Program-made: the position numbers and the translations under genes
Source of the DNA: CAZVJA01 sp964626885
GTDB lineage: Bacteria > Planctomycetota > Planctomycetia > Planctomycetales > Planctomycetaceae
Direction of reading: 5' to 3'
Assembly: GCA_964626885.1 (NCBI GenBank)
Contig: CAZVJA010000046.1
Location: forward strand, 1 to 29,789
DNA: 29,789 nt
Shown here: piece after piece, positions 1 through 7,173 of the stretch
Layout of the letters: each line of letters opens with the position of its first letter
How positions within the stretch are numbered: position 1 is the stretch's first letter
The notes under the pieces: generated by a model
What the model saw: only the letters and a program-made list of their open reading frames with translations
Databases searched by the model: none
Told to the model about the DNA's origin: nothing

Positions 1-452
1 GGAAAGACCTTGCGTAAGGTTCCCTTCTGCGCCGTTTCGCCAAGGTCTCCATCGACAAGGAACTGGCCTGCGGGAAGGTTGCCTCCCATTTTGCTCGTCG
101 CCAGTCCGACGGAACCCGCCTCGACAATTTGATCGGGTACCAGTTCCCGCTCCCACCACCAAGGGCAGTAGAAGTGACGCCCCGGTCCCGGCATCCGTTC
201 GAGAATACCTAGTTGCGTTGGATCGCCATCCTCATCGATCGCCGCGAACTGACCCTGTTCGACGGCTGGGTACATACCGGGAAGGAAGGGGAGCGGCGGT
301 CCCTTGTAGCGGAGCAGTAGGCTGTATCCTTCCGGTACGTAGATGCGGTTAATCAGCCACTCGAATCCGAACCAGCCGATGGCGACGAACGTGACCAATG
401 ACAGTATCAACGTTCCCCAACCTCGGGTAAGACTTTTTCGGAGAAGAGCCAT
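1..452 (-). CDS. SPFH/band-7-like membrane-anchored protein, 3' part cut by window edge
   Basis: An open frame runs from an ATG at 452 to the left edge (about 150 residues) with no stop, so the gene is partial. Residues about 12-32 form a hydrophobic segment (LILSLVTFVAIGWFGFEWL), followed by a short region like the start of SPFH proteins (YVPEGYSLLLRYKG). By eye it is a paralogue of the gene just upstream at 534-2162. Both share a GRH...P...W block, then GL..S..G.NLP.G.FL, then a KG a few residues later, in the same order. It starts 81 nt after that gene's stop and has a purine-rich AGAGGG about 9 nt before the ATG, so the two are probably co-transcribed. SPFH proteins form large membrane-bound oligomers; the exact role here is unknown. 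Confidence 0.75.
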   Translation of the reverse strand, partial: MALLRKSLTRGWGTLILSLVTFVAIGWFGFEWLINRIYVPEGYSLLLRYKGPPLPFLPGMYPAVEQGQFAAIDEDGDPTQLGILERMPGPGRHFYCPWWWERELVPDQIVEAGSVGLATSKMGGNLPAGQFLVDGDLGETAQKGTLRKVF

Positions 453-533
453 GGTGAATTGCCCTCTTTGCCTGATTCGGATTCGCGTGATTCGTTGTGA
501 GTTTTTTAAGCCAATTGATGTTGGTGGTTTGTG

Positions 534-2162
534 CTATTTCGCCGTTTCATCCGTTCGCGCTGTTGACGCTGGCTTGACGATTGACTGCTCCGGATGATTC
601 GCCGTGGAAGACGGTGCCCCGGGAGATCCTTTTTTCGGAGGCTGTTCGAGCGTGAAGGTTTCGAAGATCTGCATGATCGGGCTGTCGGCGGTGTTGACCA
701 TGATGTCTCGATACGCTCCCGACAATTTCTGGAACAGCACGTACCGCGCATATTGCGCGCCATCTCCCTGAAAGGCAGCGACCGCTTGCTTCCAGCCAGC
801 GGCATCCGCCTCGTTTTGGAAGCGAATCACTTCGGCCGCGGCTCGCCCGCGCGAAAGAATTGCTTCCGACTCGTCCTTGGCGGCTTCCAGCTTAAACTGG
901 GCCACGCTTAGCTTTTCGTTCGATTTGGTCACGGCGACCTCCTGCTCCCGCTTCGCCTCGGTCGTCAGTTTGACCACTTCCTGCTCGGCTTGGACGACCG
1001 CTTGCTTTTGCGTGACCAGTTCCGCTTCGATCGCCAGTTTTTGCTCCTGCTCCTGTTGAAGGATCTGTTGTTTGTATTGCTTCTCCTGCTGCTTGGCGAT
1101 TTCGCGCTCCCGCACCGGCTTGGCGATCTTTTGCGGTGGGCGAATGCGCGTGACGAGTGCCTGCAGCACCTCGATTCCTTCCTTTTCACATGCGGTGCGC
1201 ATCGCCTTCTCGAAGTTATCCTGAAATAGCTTGCGGGTGTCTCCCTGGATGAACTCGCGGCCGAGCTCGTTTGAACCCTGCAACCGGCAGAAGCTCCGTG
1301 CATTCGGCAAAATCACCTTCCGCACAATTTCCTCGTCAATGCTGTCTCCGTTGTCGGTTTCATTGTAAATCATATAGACCAGTGCTGCGTCTTCCGGCTT
1401 CACGCGGAACTCGATGATGCCATCCAGGCTCACCCAGAAACCGTCTTTCGAGGGAAAACCGATGTCTTTATTCTCCGCGAGATTGAATCGCTGGCTGCGG
1501 CAATCGACGAGATTGATGCGCATTTCGTATGAGTTGACGTAGTATGTTCCTTCGTCAAGTGGATGTTTCTGAACGCCGCGGAAGCCCTCCGGAACGAGCA
1601 GCTGATTCGGATCTTCCGGCATTGGGCCGGAAAGGTTTGTCACCACTCCTTTGAATCCGGCGGGAATGATCCGCGGTTTGTCGCGGATGACTTTGAATTC
1701 GTAAGGATTGATCGGGTATCGCCCCGGTCGGAGCACGCCGGGCATGATCCCCTTCGTCAGTGGATTTCCGTTCGTATCGAGCTTCGCGAGAAATTCGCCG
1801 TAGGGGAGATTGTCCCCCGTCAGGCTGACCCGCAGACCTAGTTCGTCCTCTCTGATGACCTCCTGGTCCACAATTCGCCAGGTGTACTCAAAGGGGTTCC
1901 TCCAATGCCGGCCTTCCGTCAGGAATTCGCGCTGGACTCCCTTGTGCTCGTTATCAGGTGCGATTTCGTCACTGTTTTGCAAATCCTGACCTGTTTTCCT
2001 GATCAGCAACGCGATTTGCCCTTTCCCCACGTCAATCAGAAACTGCGTGTAGACCGTCCATGCGAGGATGATCCCCAGGATTCCCATCCCGATGACACCG
2101 GCAAACCAGGCTGCTCCGCGGCGCGGCGAGTCTTCGTTTGGTAGAAATACTGAGTGTGACAT
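534..2162 (-). CDS. SPFH/band-7 domain protein with N-terminal membrane anchor and long coiled coil
   Basis: 542 residues. A single membrane helix lies at about 18-40 (AAWFAGVIGMGILGIILAW), followed by an extracytoplasmic-type region. An SPFH/band-7-like core at about 240-345 includes DGFWVSLDGIIEFRV. A Lys/Glu/Gln-rich coiled coil spans about 350-440, followed by an Ala-rich segment (GRAAAEVIRFQNEADAAGW), the usual flotillin/prohibitin-like order. The C-terminal tail is low-complexity and Ser/Pro-rich. The ATG at 2162 is preceded by a strong GGGAGG 7-9 nt upstream. The gene is first in a minus-strand pair with its paralogue at 1-452. Family members scaffold membrane microdomains or regulate membrane proteases; no substrate can be inferred here. 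Family call is firm, function is not. Confidence 0.88.
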   Translation of the reverse strand: MSHSVFLPNEDSPRRGAAWFAGVIGMGILGIILAWTVYTQFLIDVGKGQIALLIRKTGQDLQNSDEIAPDNEHKGVQREFLTEGRHWRNPFEYTWRIVDQEVIREDELGLRVSLTGDNLPYGEFLAKLDTNGNPLTKGIMPGVLRPGRYPINPYEFKVIRDKPRIIPAGFKGVVTNLSGPMPEDPNQLLVPEGFRGVQKHPLDEGTYYVNSYEMRINLVDCRSQRFNLAENKDIGFPSKDGFWVSLDGIIEFRVKPEDAALVYMIYNETDNGDSIDEEIVRKVILPNARSFCRLQGSNELGREFIQGDTRKLFQDNFEKAMRTACEKEGIEVLQALVTRIRPPQKIAKPVREREIAKQQEKQYKQQILQQEQEQKLAIEAELVTQKQAVVQAEQEVVKLTTEAKREQEVAVTKSNEKLSVAQFKLEAAKDESEAILSRGRAAAEVIRFQNEADAAGWKQAVAAFQGDGAQYARYVLFQKLSGAYRDIMVNTADSPIMQIFETFTLEQPPKKGSPGAPSSTANHPEQSIVKPASTARTDETAK

Positions 2163-2595
2163 CGAGTCGCCTCCCCCTGGAGTGGTCTGAATGGTTCTGT
2201 AATGCCGAGCTGGTTGCTCTCTAAGGCAACGCGTCGGCGGAGCTTCTGGATCAGGGAAATCTTAAGTGGCTGCTACTGTGCGGTTTGCGATTTCCCTACA
2301 TTTCCCATCCCGGCACAATCAATTCATGCAACCGGAAGCATCGCCCACAGTCTGCGCAACGGTCTCTGACGGTCAGATCGTAGATTAAAGCTGCGAACTT
2401 TACGCGAATTTTGTCGGATTACCTTAAGCGTAACTGCCTGAATAATCGGCACAATCGATCTGTTTTGCGTGCCTTATTGAGAATGGGGGAGCGGGAATCT
2501 CTTTTTATTTTGCGCAGATATCCAAAAGTTCGATGAAGAGCTTGATTAACAGAGAACTTCCCGAAATCGAATAACTTTAGCCAACCGGTAATGTC
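2163..2595. other. divergent intergenic region, SPFH operon / sthA
   Basis: 433 nt between divergent genes, so it must hold both promoters. It contains the SPFH ribosome-binding site next to 2162 and a short GTTGC/GCAAC hairpin at 2213-2230. I see no promoter close to the -35/-10 consensus on either strand, no operator-like palindrome and no convincing small gene. The part near sthA (about 2480-2580) is clearly more AT-rich than the surroundings. Confidence 0.5.
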
Positions 2596-4083
2596 ATGCA
2601 CTACGATCTCCTTGTCATCGGCAGCGGTCCTGCAGGGCAGAAGGGGGCGATTGCAGCTGCCAAAATGCACAAGCGGGTGGCTGTCATCGAGCGCCACCGC
2701 GAGGTGATGGGTGGGGTCTGCCTGCACACCGGCACCATTCCCTCAAAAACCATGCGCGAGGCGATCTTGCATCTCACAGGCTATCGCCAGCGCGCTGTCT
2801 ATGGTGATGTTTACCGAAAGAAGCGCCAGATCACCATGGGGGATTTGCGTCGCAAATTGTCACAAGTGACGCTGCACGAATTGGAAGTTGTTCAGGACCA
2901 ATTGGAGCGAAACGGAGTCGATGTCTATTCAGGAACGGCACGATTTGTCGATCCGCATCGCGTGGAAATTGCCACCGCGGAATCCCGGAATGTTGTCGAA
3001 GCTGACAAACTGCTCATAGCCTGCGGCACGAAGCCTGCTCGTCCATCGCATATTCCGTTCGATGGCAAGCATGTCTTCGATTCCGACGAGATCCTCACCC
3101 TCGACCACATTCCTCGTTCGATGATCGTCGTAGGCGCCGGCGTGATCGGCATCGAATACGCGATCATGTTCGCGACTCTCGGCGTGCAGGTGACCGTCGT
3201 CGATGGCCGGGACCGTATTCTCGACTTCTGCGATCGGGAAATTGTCGAGACGTTGATGTACCAGGCACGATCGCTCGGTATGACCTTCCGACTGGGGGAA
3301 GAGGTCATCGGCATCGACGTGTTGCCGCAGGGAATGGCGGTCGTCGAGCTTGAAAGTGGCAAACGACTCATCGGCGAAACAGTTCTGTTCAGTGTTGGTC
3401 GCGTCGGGGATACGAGCGATCTGAATCTGAAAGCCGCAGGACTGGAGCCGGATGAACGGGGGCGTTTATGGTGCAATGAACACCACCAGACCTGGGCATC
3501 CCACATTTACGGAGCGGGGGATGTCGTCGGATTCCCAGCACTGGCCAGCGTCTCGATGGAGCAGGGACGGCGCGCCGTTTGCCACGCCTTCGGAGAGCCG
3601 TATGAGCGATTTCAACACATGCCGTACGGACTGTTCACGATTCCCGAGATCTCGATGGTCGGTGACAGCGAGCAAAAGCTGACCGCCGAATGTATTCCCT
3701 ATGAAGTCGGCGTGGCCAGGTACCGCGAAATTGCCCGCGGGCACATCATCGGTGACACGCAAGGGTTATTGAAGCTTGTCTTCCATCGTCAGACACGGAA
3801 GCTGCTCGGCGTGCATTGTATCGGGGAGTATGCGACGGAGATTGTCCACATCGGTCAAACGGTGATGGCTCTAGACGGAACGATCGACTACTTCCGCGAT
3901 ACAGTTTTCAACTATCCGACCATGGCGGAATGCTACAAGGTCGCCGCATTCGATGGGCTGAATAAGCTCTGCTACGATAAGCTTGTCGATGCGCGTCGCG
4001 GCATTACAAGCAAAAAGGGGTTGACGCTCGACGAACCCGCGACAATTGCCGAAGTCGACCAAGTGGCAACAGTGCTGGCGTGA
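2596..4083 (+). CDS. sthA: soluble pyridine nucleotide transhydrogenase (Si-specific)
   Basis: 495-residue FAD flavoprotein of the pyridine nucleotide-disulfide oxidoreductase family. An N-terminal FAD Rossmann motif GSGPAG is at 9-14. A second nucleotide-binding motif (GAGVIGIEYA) follows near residue 180, then the FAD-contacting GAGDVVGFPALA and a C-terminal dimerisation domain. In the position where dihydrolipoamide or glutathione reductases have a C-x4-C disulfide, this protein has C42 but T47 (GGVCLHTGTIPSK). Lack of the second cysteine is typical of SthA, which transfers hydride between NADH and NADP+ in the cytosol without a redox disulfide. Length fits the family (about 465-495). The ATG at 2596 starts directly on the conserved beta strand; an ATG at 2591 is out of frame. 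The ribosome-binding site is weak. A mercury-reductase-like or other disulfide-family function is less likely. Confidence 0.9.
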   Translation: MHYDLLVIGSGPAGQKGAIAAAKMHKRVAVIERHREVMGGVCLHTGTIPSKTMREAILHLTGYRQRAVYGDVYRKKRQITMGDLRRKLSQVTLHELEVVQDQLERNGVDVYSGTARFVDPHRVEIATAESRNVVEADKLLIACGTKPARPSHIPFDGKHVFDSDEILTLDHIPRSMIVVGAGVIGIEYAIMFATLGVQVTVVDGRDRILDFCDREIVETLMYQARSLGMTFRLGEEVIGIDVLPQGMAVVELESGKRLIGETVLFSVGRVGDTSDLNLKAAGLEPDERGRLWCNEHHQTWASHIYGAGDVVGFPALASVSMEQGRRAVCHAFGEPYERFQHMPYGLFTIPEISMVGDSEQKLTAECIPYEVGVARYREIARGHIIGDTQGLLKLVFHRQTRKLLGVHCIGEYATEIVHIGQTVMALDGTIDYFRDTVFNYPTMAECYKVAAFDGLNKLCYDKLVDARRGITSKKGLTLDEPATIAEVDQVATVLA

Positions 4084-4124
4084 AAACCGTGTGAGTGAAC
4101 AATCTACGGCACGATGATTGACGG

Positions 4125-4928
4125 TTATTGATCGATCGACTCTTCGAGCATTTCATCACGCAGGTCTGTCACAAACATGCATCCCGGACTGTGCGTGATT
4201 GCCAATTCCGGTTGTGCATCCATCAACACGGCTTGCGGCGTGACACCGCATGCCCAGAAGACCGGAATTTCTCCCTCTTCAATCGGCACGGGATCTCCGA
4301 AATCGGGGTGTGACAAATTCCCGATGCCCAATTTTTCCGGGTGCCCCACCTGCACCGGTGCTCCATGCACTCGCGGATAACGCGCTGTGATTTCGACGGC
4401 CCGCGCTGCGTTATCGGGAGTTAATGGGCGCATCGACACGACCAGCGGACCGGAAAACAGACCTGCTGGCTTGCATGTCAGGCTAGTGCGGTACATCGGC
4501 ACGTTCACGCCCAATTCGATATGCCGCATGGGGATGCCTGCGCGCAACAGCGCCGCCTCGAACGTGAACGAGCAGCCGATCAGGAAGCTCACGAAATCCG
4601 GCTGCCATAATTCGCCGATTTCGCTTGGTTCCGCAACCAGCTTTCCCTTCCGCCAGACGCGATATTTCGGCAAATCGGTTCGGAGATCCGCATGGGGGGC
4701 AAGAGTATGCGGGACGGAATTACCAGGGGTGGTCACTTCCAGTAGGGGACAAGGTTTCGGGTTACGGCGGCAGAATTCTTGAAAGTCACCCGCGATGACT
4801 TGAGGCAGAATCACGAGATTCGCTTGAACGAATCCGGCAGCCAGACCGGACGTCTGCTCGGTCCACTCGTGGCGACGACACGCGCTGCGGACTTCTGCAC
4901 CGGTGGTTAAACGGCTGCGATCGGTCAT
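4125..4928 (-). CDS. DUF1445 / YcsI-family protein (putative hydro-lyase, D-glutamate cyclase-related)
   Basis: 267 residues, full family length. The family shows through the start (TGAEVRSACRRHEW), the block QANLVILPQVIAGDFQEFC, the conserved FLIGCSFTFEAALLRAGI, and the C-terminal EGEIPVFWACGVTPQAVLM with a late THSPGCMFVTD. The family is annotated as putative hydro-lyase. It resembles one part of the animal D-glutamate cyclase DGLUCY, and the Bacillus member ycsI lies beside the pxp 5-oxoprolinase genes. That link is interesting here because a 5-oxoprolinase-type gene lies about 2.2 kb away. The enzyme reaction itself is not proven. The start ATG at 4928 has only a poor Shine-Dalgarno. Its 3' end converges with sthA, 41 nt apart. 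Confidence 0.85.
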   Translation of the reverse strand: MTDRSRLTTGAEVRSACRRHEWTEQTSGLAAGFVQANLVILPQVIAGDFQEFCRRNPKPCPLLEVTTPGNSVPHTLAPHADLRTDLPKYRVWRKGKLVAEPSEIGELWQPDFVSFLIGCSFTFEAALLRAGIPMRHIELGVNVPMYRTSLTCKPAGLFSGPLVVSMRPLTPDNAARAVEITARYPRVHGAPVQVGHPEKLGIGNLSHPDFGDPVPIEEGEIPVFWACGVTPQAVLMDAQPELAITHSPGCMFVTDLRDEMLEESIDQ

Positions 4929-4935
4929 ACCTTAG

Positions 4936-4941
4936 ATTGTA
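4936..4941 (-). promoter_or_regulatory. possible -10 box of the DUF1445 gene
   Basis: On the minus strand TACAAT (5 of 6 matches to TATAAT) ends 7 nt before the ATG at 4928, so transcription would start at or next to the start codon. No good -35 is seen at the right distance, so this is a weak call. It would give a leaderless or near-leaderless transcript, in line with the poor Shine-Dalgarno. Confidence 0.3.
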
Positions 4942-4966
4942 CCGGACGCGGCCCGCGGAGCCAGCA

Positions 4967-4996
4967 TTGCGAAGCATCCACGGAACCGTCTACGAT
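4967..4996 (+). promoter_or_regulatory. possible promoter of the structured leader RNA
   Basis: TTGCGA (4967-4972, 4 of 6) and TACGAT (4991-4996, 4 of 6) are separated by 18 nt. Transcription would start near 5003. The match is moderate; it is supported mainly by its position ahead of the hairpin series. Confidence 0.35.
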
Positions 4997-5002
4997 GAGG
5001 AG

Positions 5003-5107
5003 TGTAAAGAGTCGCTTATGGGAAACTCGAAAGGGAAATGATTTCCTGAGTTTCGAGATCTCCCCCGAGAGCTGATGCTTGGGCGAGACGGATACTGCCG
5101 TCTTTTT
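5003..5107 (+). ncRNA. candidate structured leader or small RNA
   Basis: Three hairpins in a row precede the secreted HEAT-like gene. Hairpin 1: GAAACTC (5022-5028) pairs with GAGTTTC (5048-5054), with inner stem GGAAA/TTTCC (5034-5038/5042-5046) and a four-base bulge. Hairpin 2 (5064-5083): CCC/GGG and AGC/GCT around a TGAT loop. Hairpin 3 is the terminator at 5086-5107. Transcription that stops there gives a ~105-nt RNA; readthrough reaches the gene at 5150. It could be an attenuator, a riboswitch-like leader or an independent small RNA. I could not match it to a known class (SAM, TPP, cobalamin and c-di-GMP signature bases are absent). The 5' end is inferred from a moderate promoter match. 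Confidence 0.45.
5086..5107 (+). terminator. intrinsic terminator in the leader of the gene at 5150
   Basis: Perfect 6-bp stem AGACGG/CCGTCT with loop ATACTG, directly followed by a run of five T (5103-5107). It lies upstream of a coding start by 43 nt, in the same orientation, which is unusual for an end-of-operon terminator. Confidence 0.7.
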
Positions 5108-5149
5108 CGTCCGAGGCTTTGGTTTTACGTGAAGAATGTCAGGTGTTCC

Positions 5150-6487
5150 ATGCTTCGCACACTTTTTGCAGCCATTCTTTTGTTAGTTCCGGCATTCGTC
5201 CTGGCGGAAGATTTCGAGGGGGATTTTCAGAAAGCGGTTGTCGCTTCGGGGGCGGAGTATATTCCCTTGCGTGACCAACTGGTGAGGAATGCTGACGAGG
5301 ATTTTCTGAAGAAAAAAGCCGAGAGCGAGAGTCTTCAAGAAAAGGTCGTGGCCCGCTCCGTACTGGCCTGGAAGGAGCACGGAAAGCTGTATTCCGAGCG
5401 GCTGGAAGCCAATCTTTACATGTCTAAGCCGGGAAATCTGCTATTCGACTGGTTCGGTGATCAAAGCGTCATTGGGAACCCTGATATGATTCCGCTGGCG
5501 ATCGAGATGTTGATCAAGAATTCCGCGGGAGAGGAAGGGCTCTTCGCGGGATCGCGAATTGTTGGAGCGACCGCCAGGAAAGGGGCGTTCAAGGATCAGG
5601 ATTTGCTTTTCGGCTACCTGGGGGACATGCCTCCGTTTGAACCCGGAGTTGTGAAAGTGGGCGGAAAGGCACAGGCTGCGATCTCCAATGCTGGTGGCGA
5701 AGGGGATCAGCGCCGGAAAGTAGATCCCGCCGAGCAGGTTGCGCAAGGGATTGTCGGCCTCCCCCCAAATCCGTCGACGACAAAGAGAATTATCGAGACA
5801 TTGTACAAGATCGGTAAGTATTCAGACAAAGAACGTGTAACGGAAGAGGAGCGAAAAGCGGATAAGGAGCGAATCTCGAAAGTTGCCTCAATTCTTGTCC
5901 TTTCCTTGGTCCGGTCGGCTGGACTGATGTCTCCACCCGAAAAGAAAGCGTTGATGGTAGAACTGACATCCGAAGAGAAGCTGATGGGGGTAGTCGGCCC
6001 TGAGGCTACGCTTAAGGTCGCCGGTTTGATCGGCGGTCCCGAGGCATCGGCAGCTCTCTTGAAATATTTACGTGGTGGGGGCAATGCGAGCATTGATCGA
6101 GATGCCTTTGCCAGCAGAACGTGGGCATTCTCGGCGCTCAGAAACATGCGCGACGCGTCGGGCCCGGCGGCATTAAGAGAATACGCGTTAGACACCAAGA
6201 TGGTGGCGGCTAGGCGCGAAACAGCCCTGGAGAACATCGCCGGGTTACGTTACAGCGATGAAAACTACTCCACAGTGTCCTCGATACTGGAGGATTCGTC
6301 AGCTCCTACGTCCGTCCGATTTGCGGCGCTCCGCGCGCTCGACCAATTGTTTCGCGCGAACCGGGGCCGCCAGGAGATTACCGAACCGCTAAGGAAAGCG
6401 ATCCTGGAAACTTCCTTTTCACCCACGGATGAGAACTACGCGGGCCCCGTAAAAATGATTAAGGACGTCGTTCGCGAGACCCCGTAA
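5150..6487 (+). CDS. secreted HEAT-like repeat protein, unknown function
   Basis: About 445 residues from the ATG at 5150. This start is chosen because it gives a clean signal peptide (MLRTLFAAILLLVPAFVLA, cut before EDFEG) and has AGGTG just upstream; an earlier in-frame start at 5075 would add a non-signal extension and lie inside the terminator hairpin. The exported part is helical and charged. The second half contains Ala/Leu-rich helical pairs resembling HEAT/armadillo repeats (for example APTSVRFAALRALDQLF and GPEASAALLKYL). No catalytic motif or membrane anchor is seen after the signal peptide, so it is probably periplasmic and may bind other proteins. I do not recognise a named family. 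Confidence 0.75.
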   Translation: MLRTLFAAILLLVPAFVLAEDFEGDFQKAVVASGAEYIPLRDQLVRNADEDFLKKKAESESLQEKVVARSVLAWKEHGKLYSERLEANLYMSKPGNLLFDWFGDQSVIGNPDMIPLAIEMLIKNSAGEEGLFAGSRIVGATARKGAFKDQDLLFGYLGDMPPFEPGVVKVGGKAQAAISNAGGEGDQRRKVDPAEQVAQGIVGLPPNPSTTKRIIETLYKIGKYSDKERVTEEERKADKERISKVASILVLSLVRSAGLMSPPEKKALMVELTSEEKLMGVVGPEATLKVAGLIGGPEASAALLKYLRGGGNASIDRDAFASRTWAFSALRNMRDASGPAALREYALDTKMVAARRETALENIAGLRYSDENYSTVSSILEDSSAPTSVRFAALRALDQLFRANRGRQEITEPLRKAILETSFSPTDENYAGPVKMIKDVVRETP

Positions 6488-6492
6488 CTTTC

Positions 6493-6526
6493 AGTCGTCT
6501 AGGGTCATTTTGACGTTAAGACGACT
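6493..6526. terminator. convergent hairpin between HEAT-like gene and cyclophilin gene
   Basis: AGTCGTCT (6493-6500) pairs with AGACGACT (6519-6526), and inside it GTCA pairs with TGAC around TTT. It sits just after the plus-strand stop at 6487 and overlaps the last codons of the minus-strand gene. There is no long T-run, so termination is inferred from position and symmetry. Confidence 0.4.
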
Positions 6527-7041
6527 TTCGCAGATTTGATTGTCACGTCCTGCACTGGACGATCATTCGGGCCGGTCTTCACGTCACCGATCTTCCTTAC
6601 GACAGCCAGACTGTCTGCATCAGCGGTACGGCCGAAAGCGGTGTATTGACGATCGAGGTGCGGTACTTTCTCCAGGCAAATAAAGAACTGCGAACCAGCC
6701 GAATTCGGATCGTTCGTGCGCGCCATGGAGAGCACGCCTGGTTCGTGCGGAGTGGCATTGAACTCGGCCTTGATAGTGTAACCCGGGCCACCTGTACCCG
6801 TCCCCAGCGGGCAGCCTCCTTGAATCATGAAACCCTTGATGACGCGATGAAAAATCACGCCGTCGTAATGGCCGACCTTCGCTAGACCGATCATGTTCTT
6901 GCAATGACCCGGGGCCACGGAAGAATCGAGATTGAGGCGGATCATTCCCGCCGACGTGTCGAGCTCGATCTGATAATTGTTCTTGGAAAAATCGACGTCG
7001 GCGATGGCTTGGTCCACTTCGGCTCGGCGGTTGGCTGCCAC
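6505..7041 (-). CDS. cyclophilin-type peptidyl-prolyl cis-trans isomerase
   Basis: 178 residues. Cyclophilin core motifs are clear: the FHRVIKGFMIQGG active-site block with the catalytic-type Arg, GTGTGGPGY, LSMARTNDPNSAGSQFFIC, and a following HLDRQYTAFGRT. It catalyses proline isomerisation during protein folding. No signal peptide is present, so it should be cytoplasmic (PpiB-like). The start is GTG at 7041, supported by AAAGGA 7 nt upstream; no ATG fits the family start better. An N-terminal extension of about 20 residues precedes the cyclophilin domain. It converges with the HEAT-like gene. Confidence 0.93.
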   Translation of the reverse strand: MAANRRAEVDQAIADVDFSKNNYQIELDTSAGMIRLNLDSSVAPGHCKNMIGLAKVGHYDGVIFHRVIKGFMIQGGCPLGTGTGGPGYTIKAEFNATPHEPGVLSMARTNDPNSAGSQFFICLEKVPHLDRQYTAFGRTADADSLAVVRKIGDVKTGPNDRPVQDVTIKSAKVVLTSK

Positions 7042-7173
7042 GACAAGTCCTTTCGGTTTGTGTAGTGAGAAATGCTATGCGAGTGGCGTCGTCACCAACG
7101 CTGGCGGAACCACGCAGGAAAACTCGGCACACGAATTACAGAATTCGAATCGCGTGAACCGTAGACTACACAA

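Noticed and set aside
2596..4083. Dihydrolipoamide dehydrogenase or mercuric reductase identity
   Set aside because: The second redox cysteine is replaced by Thr47, as in SthA.
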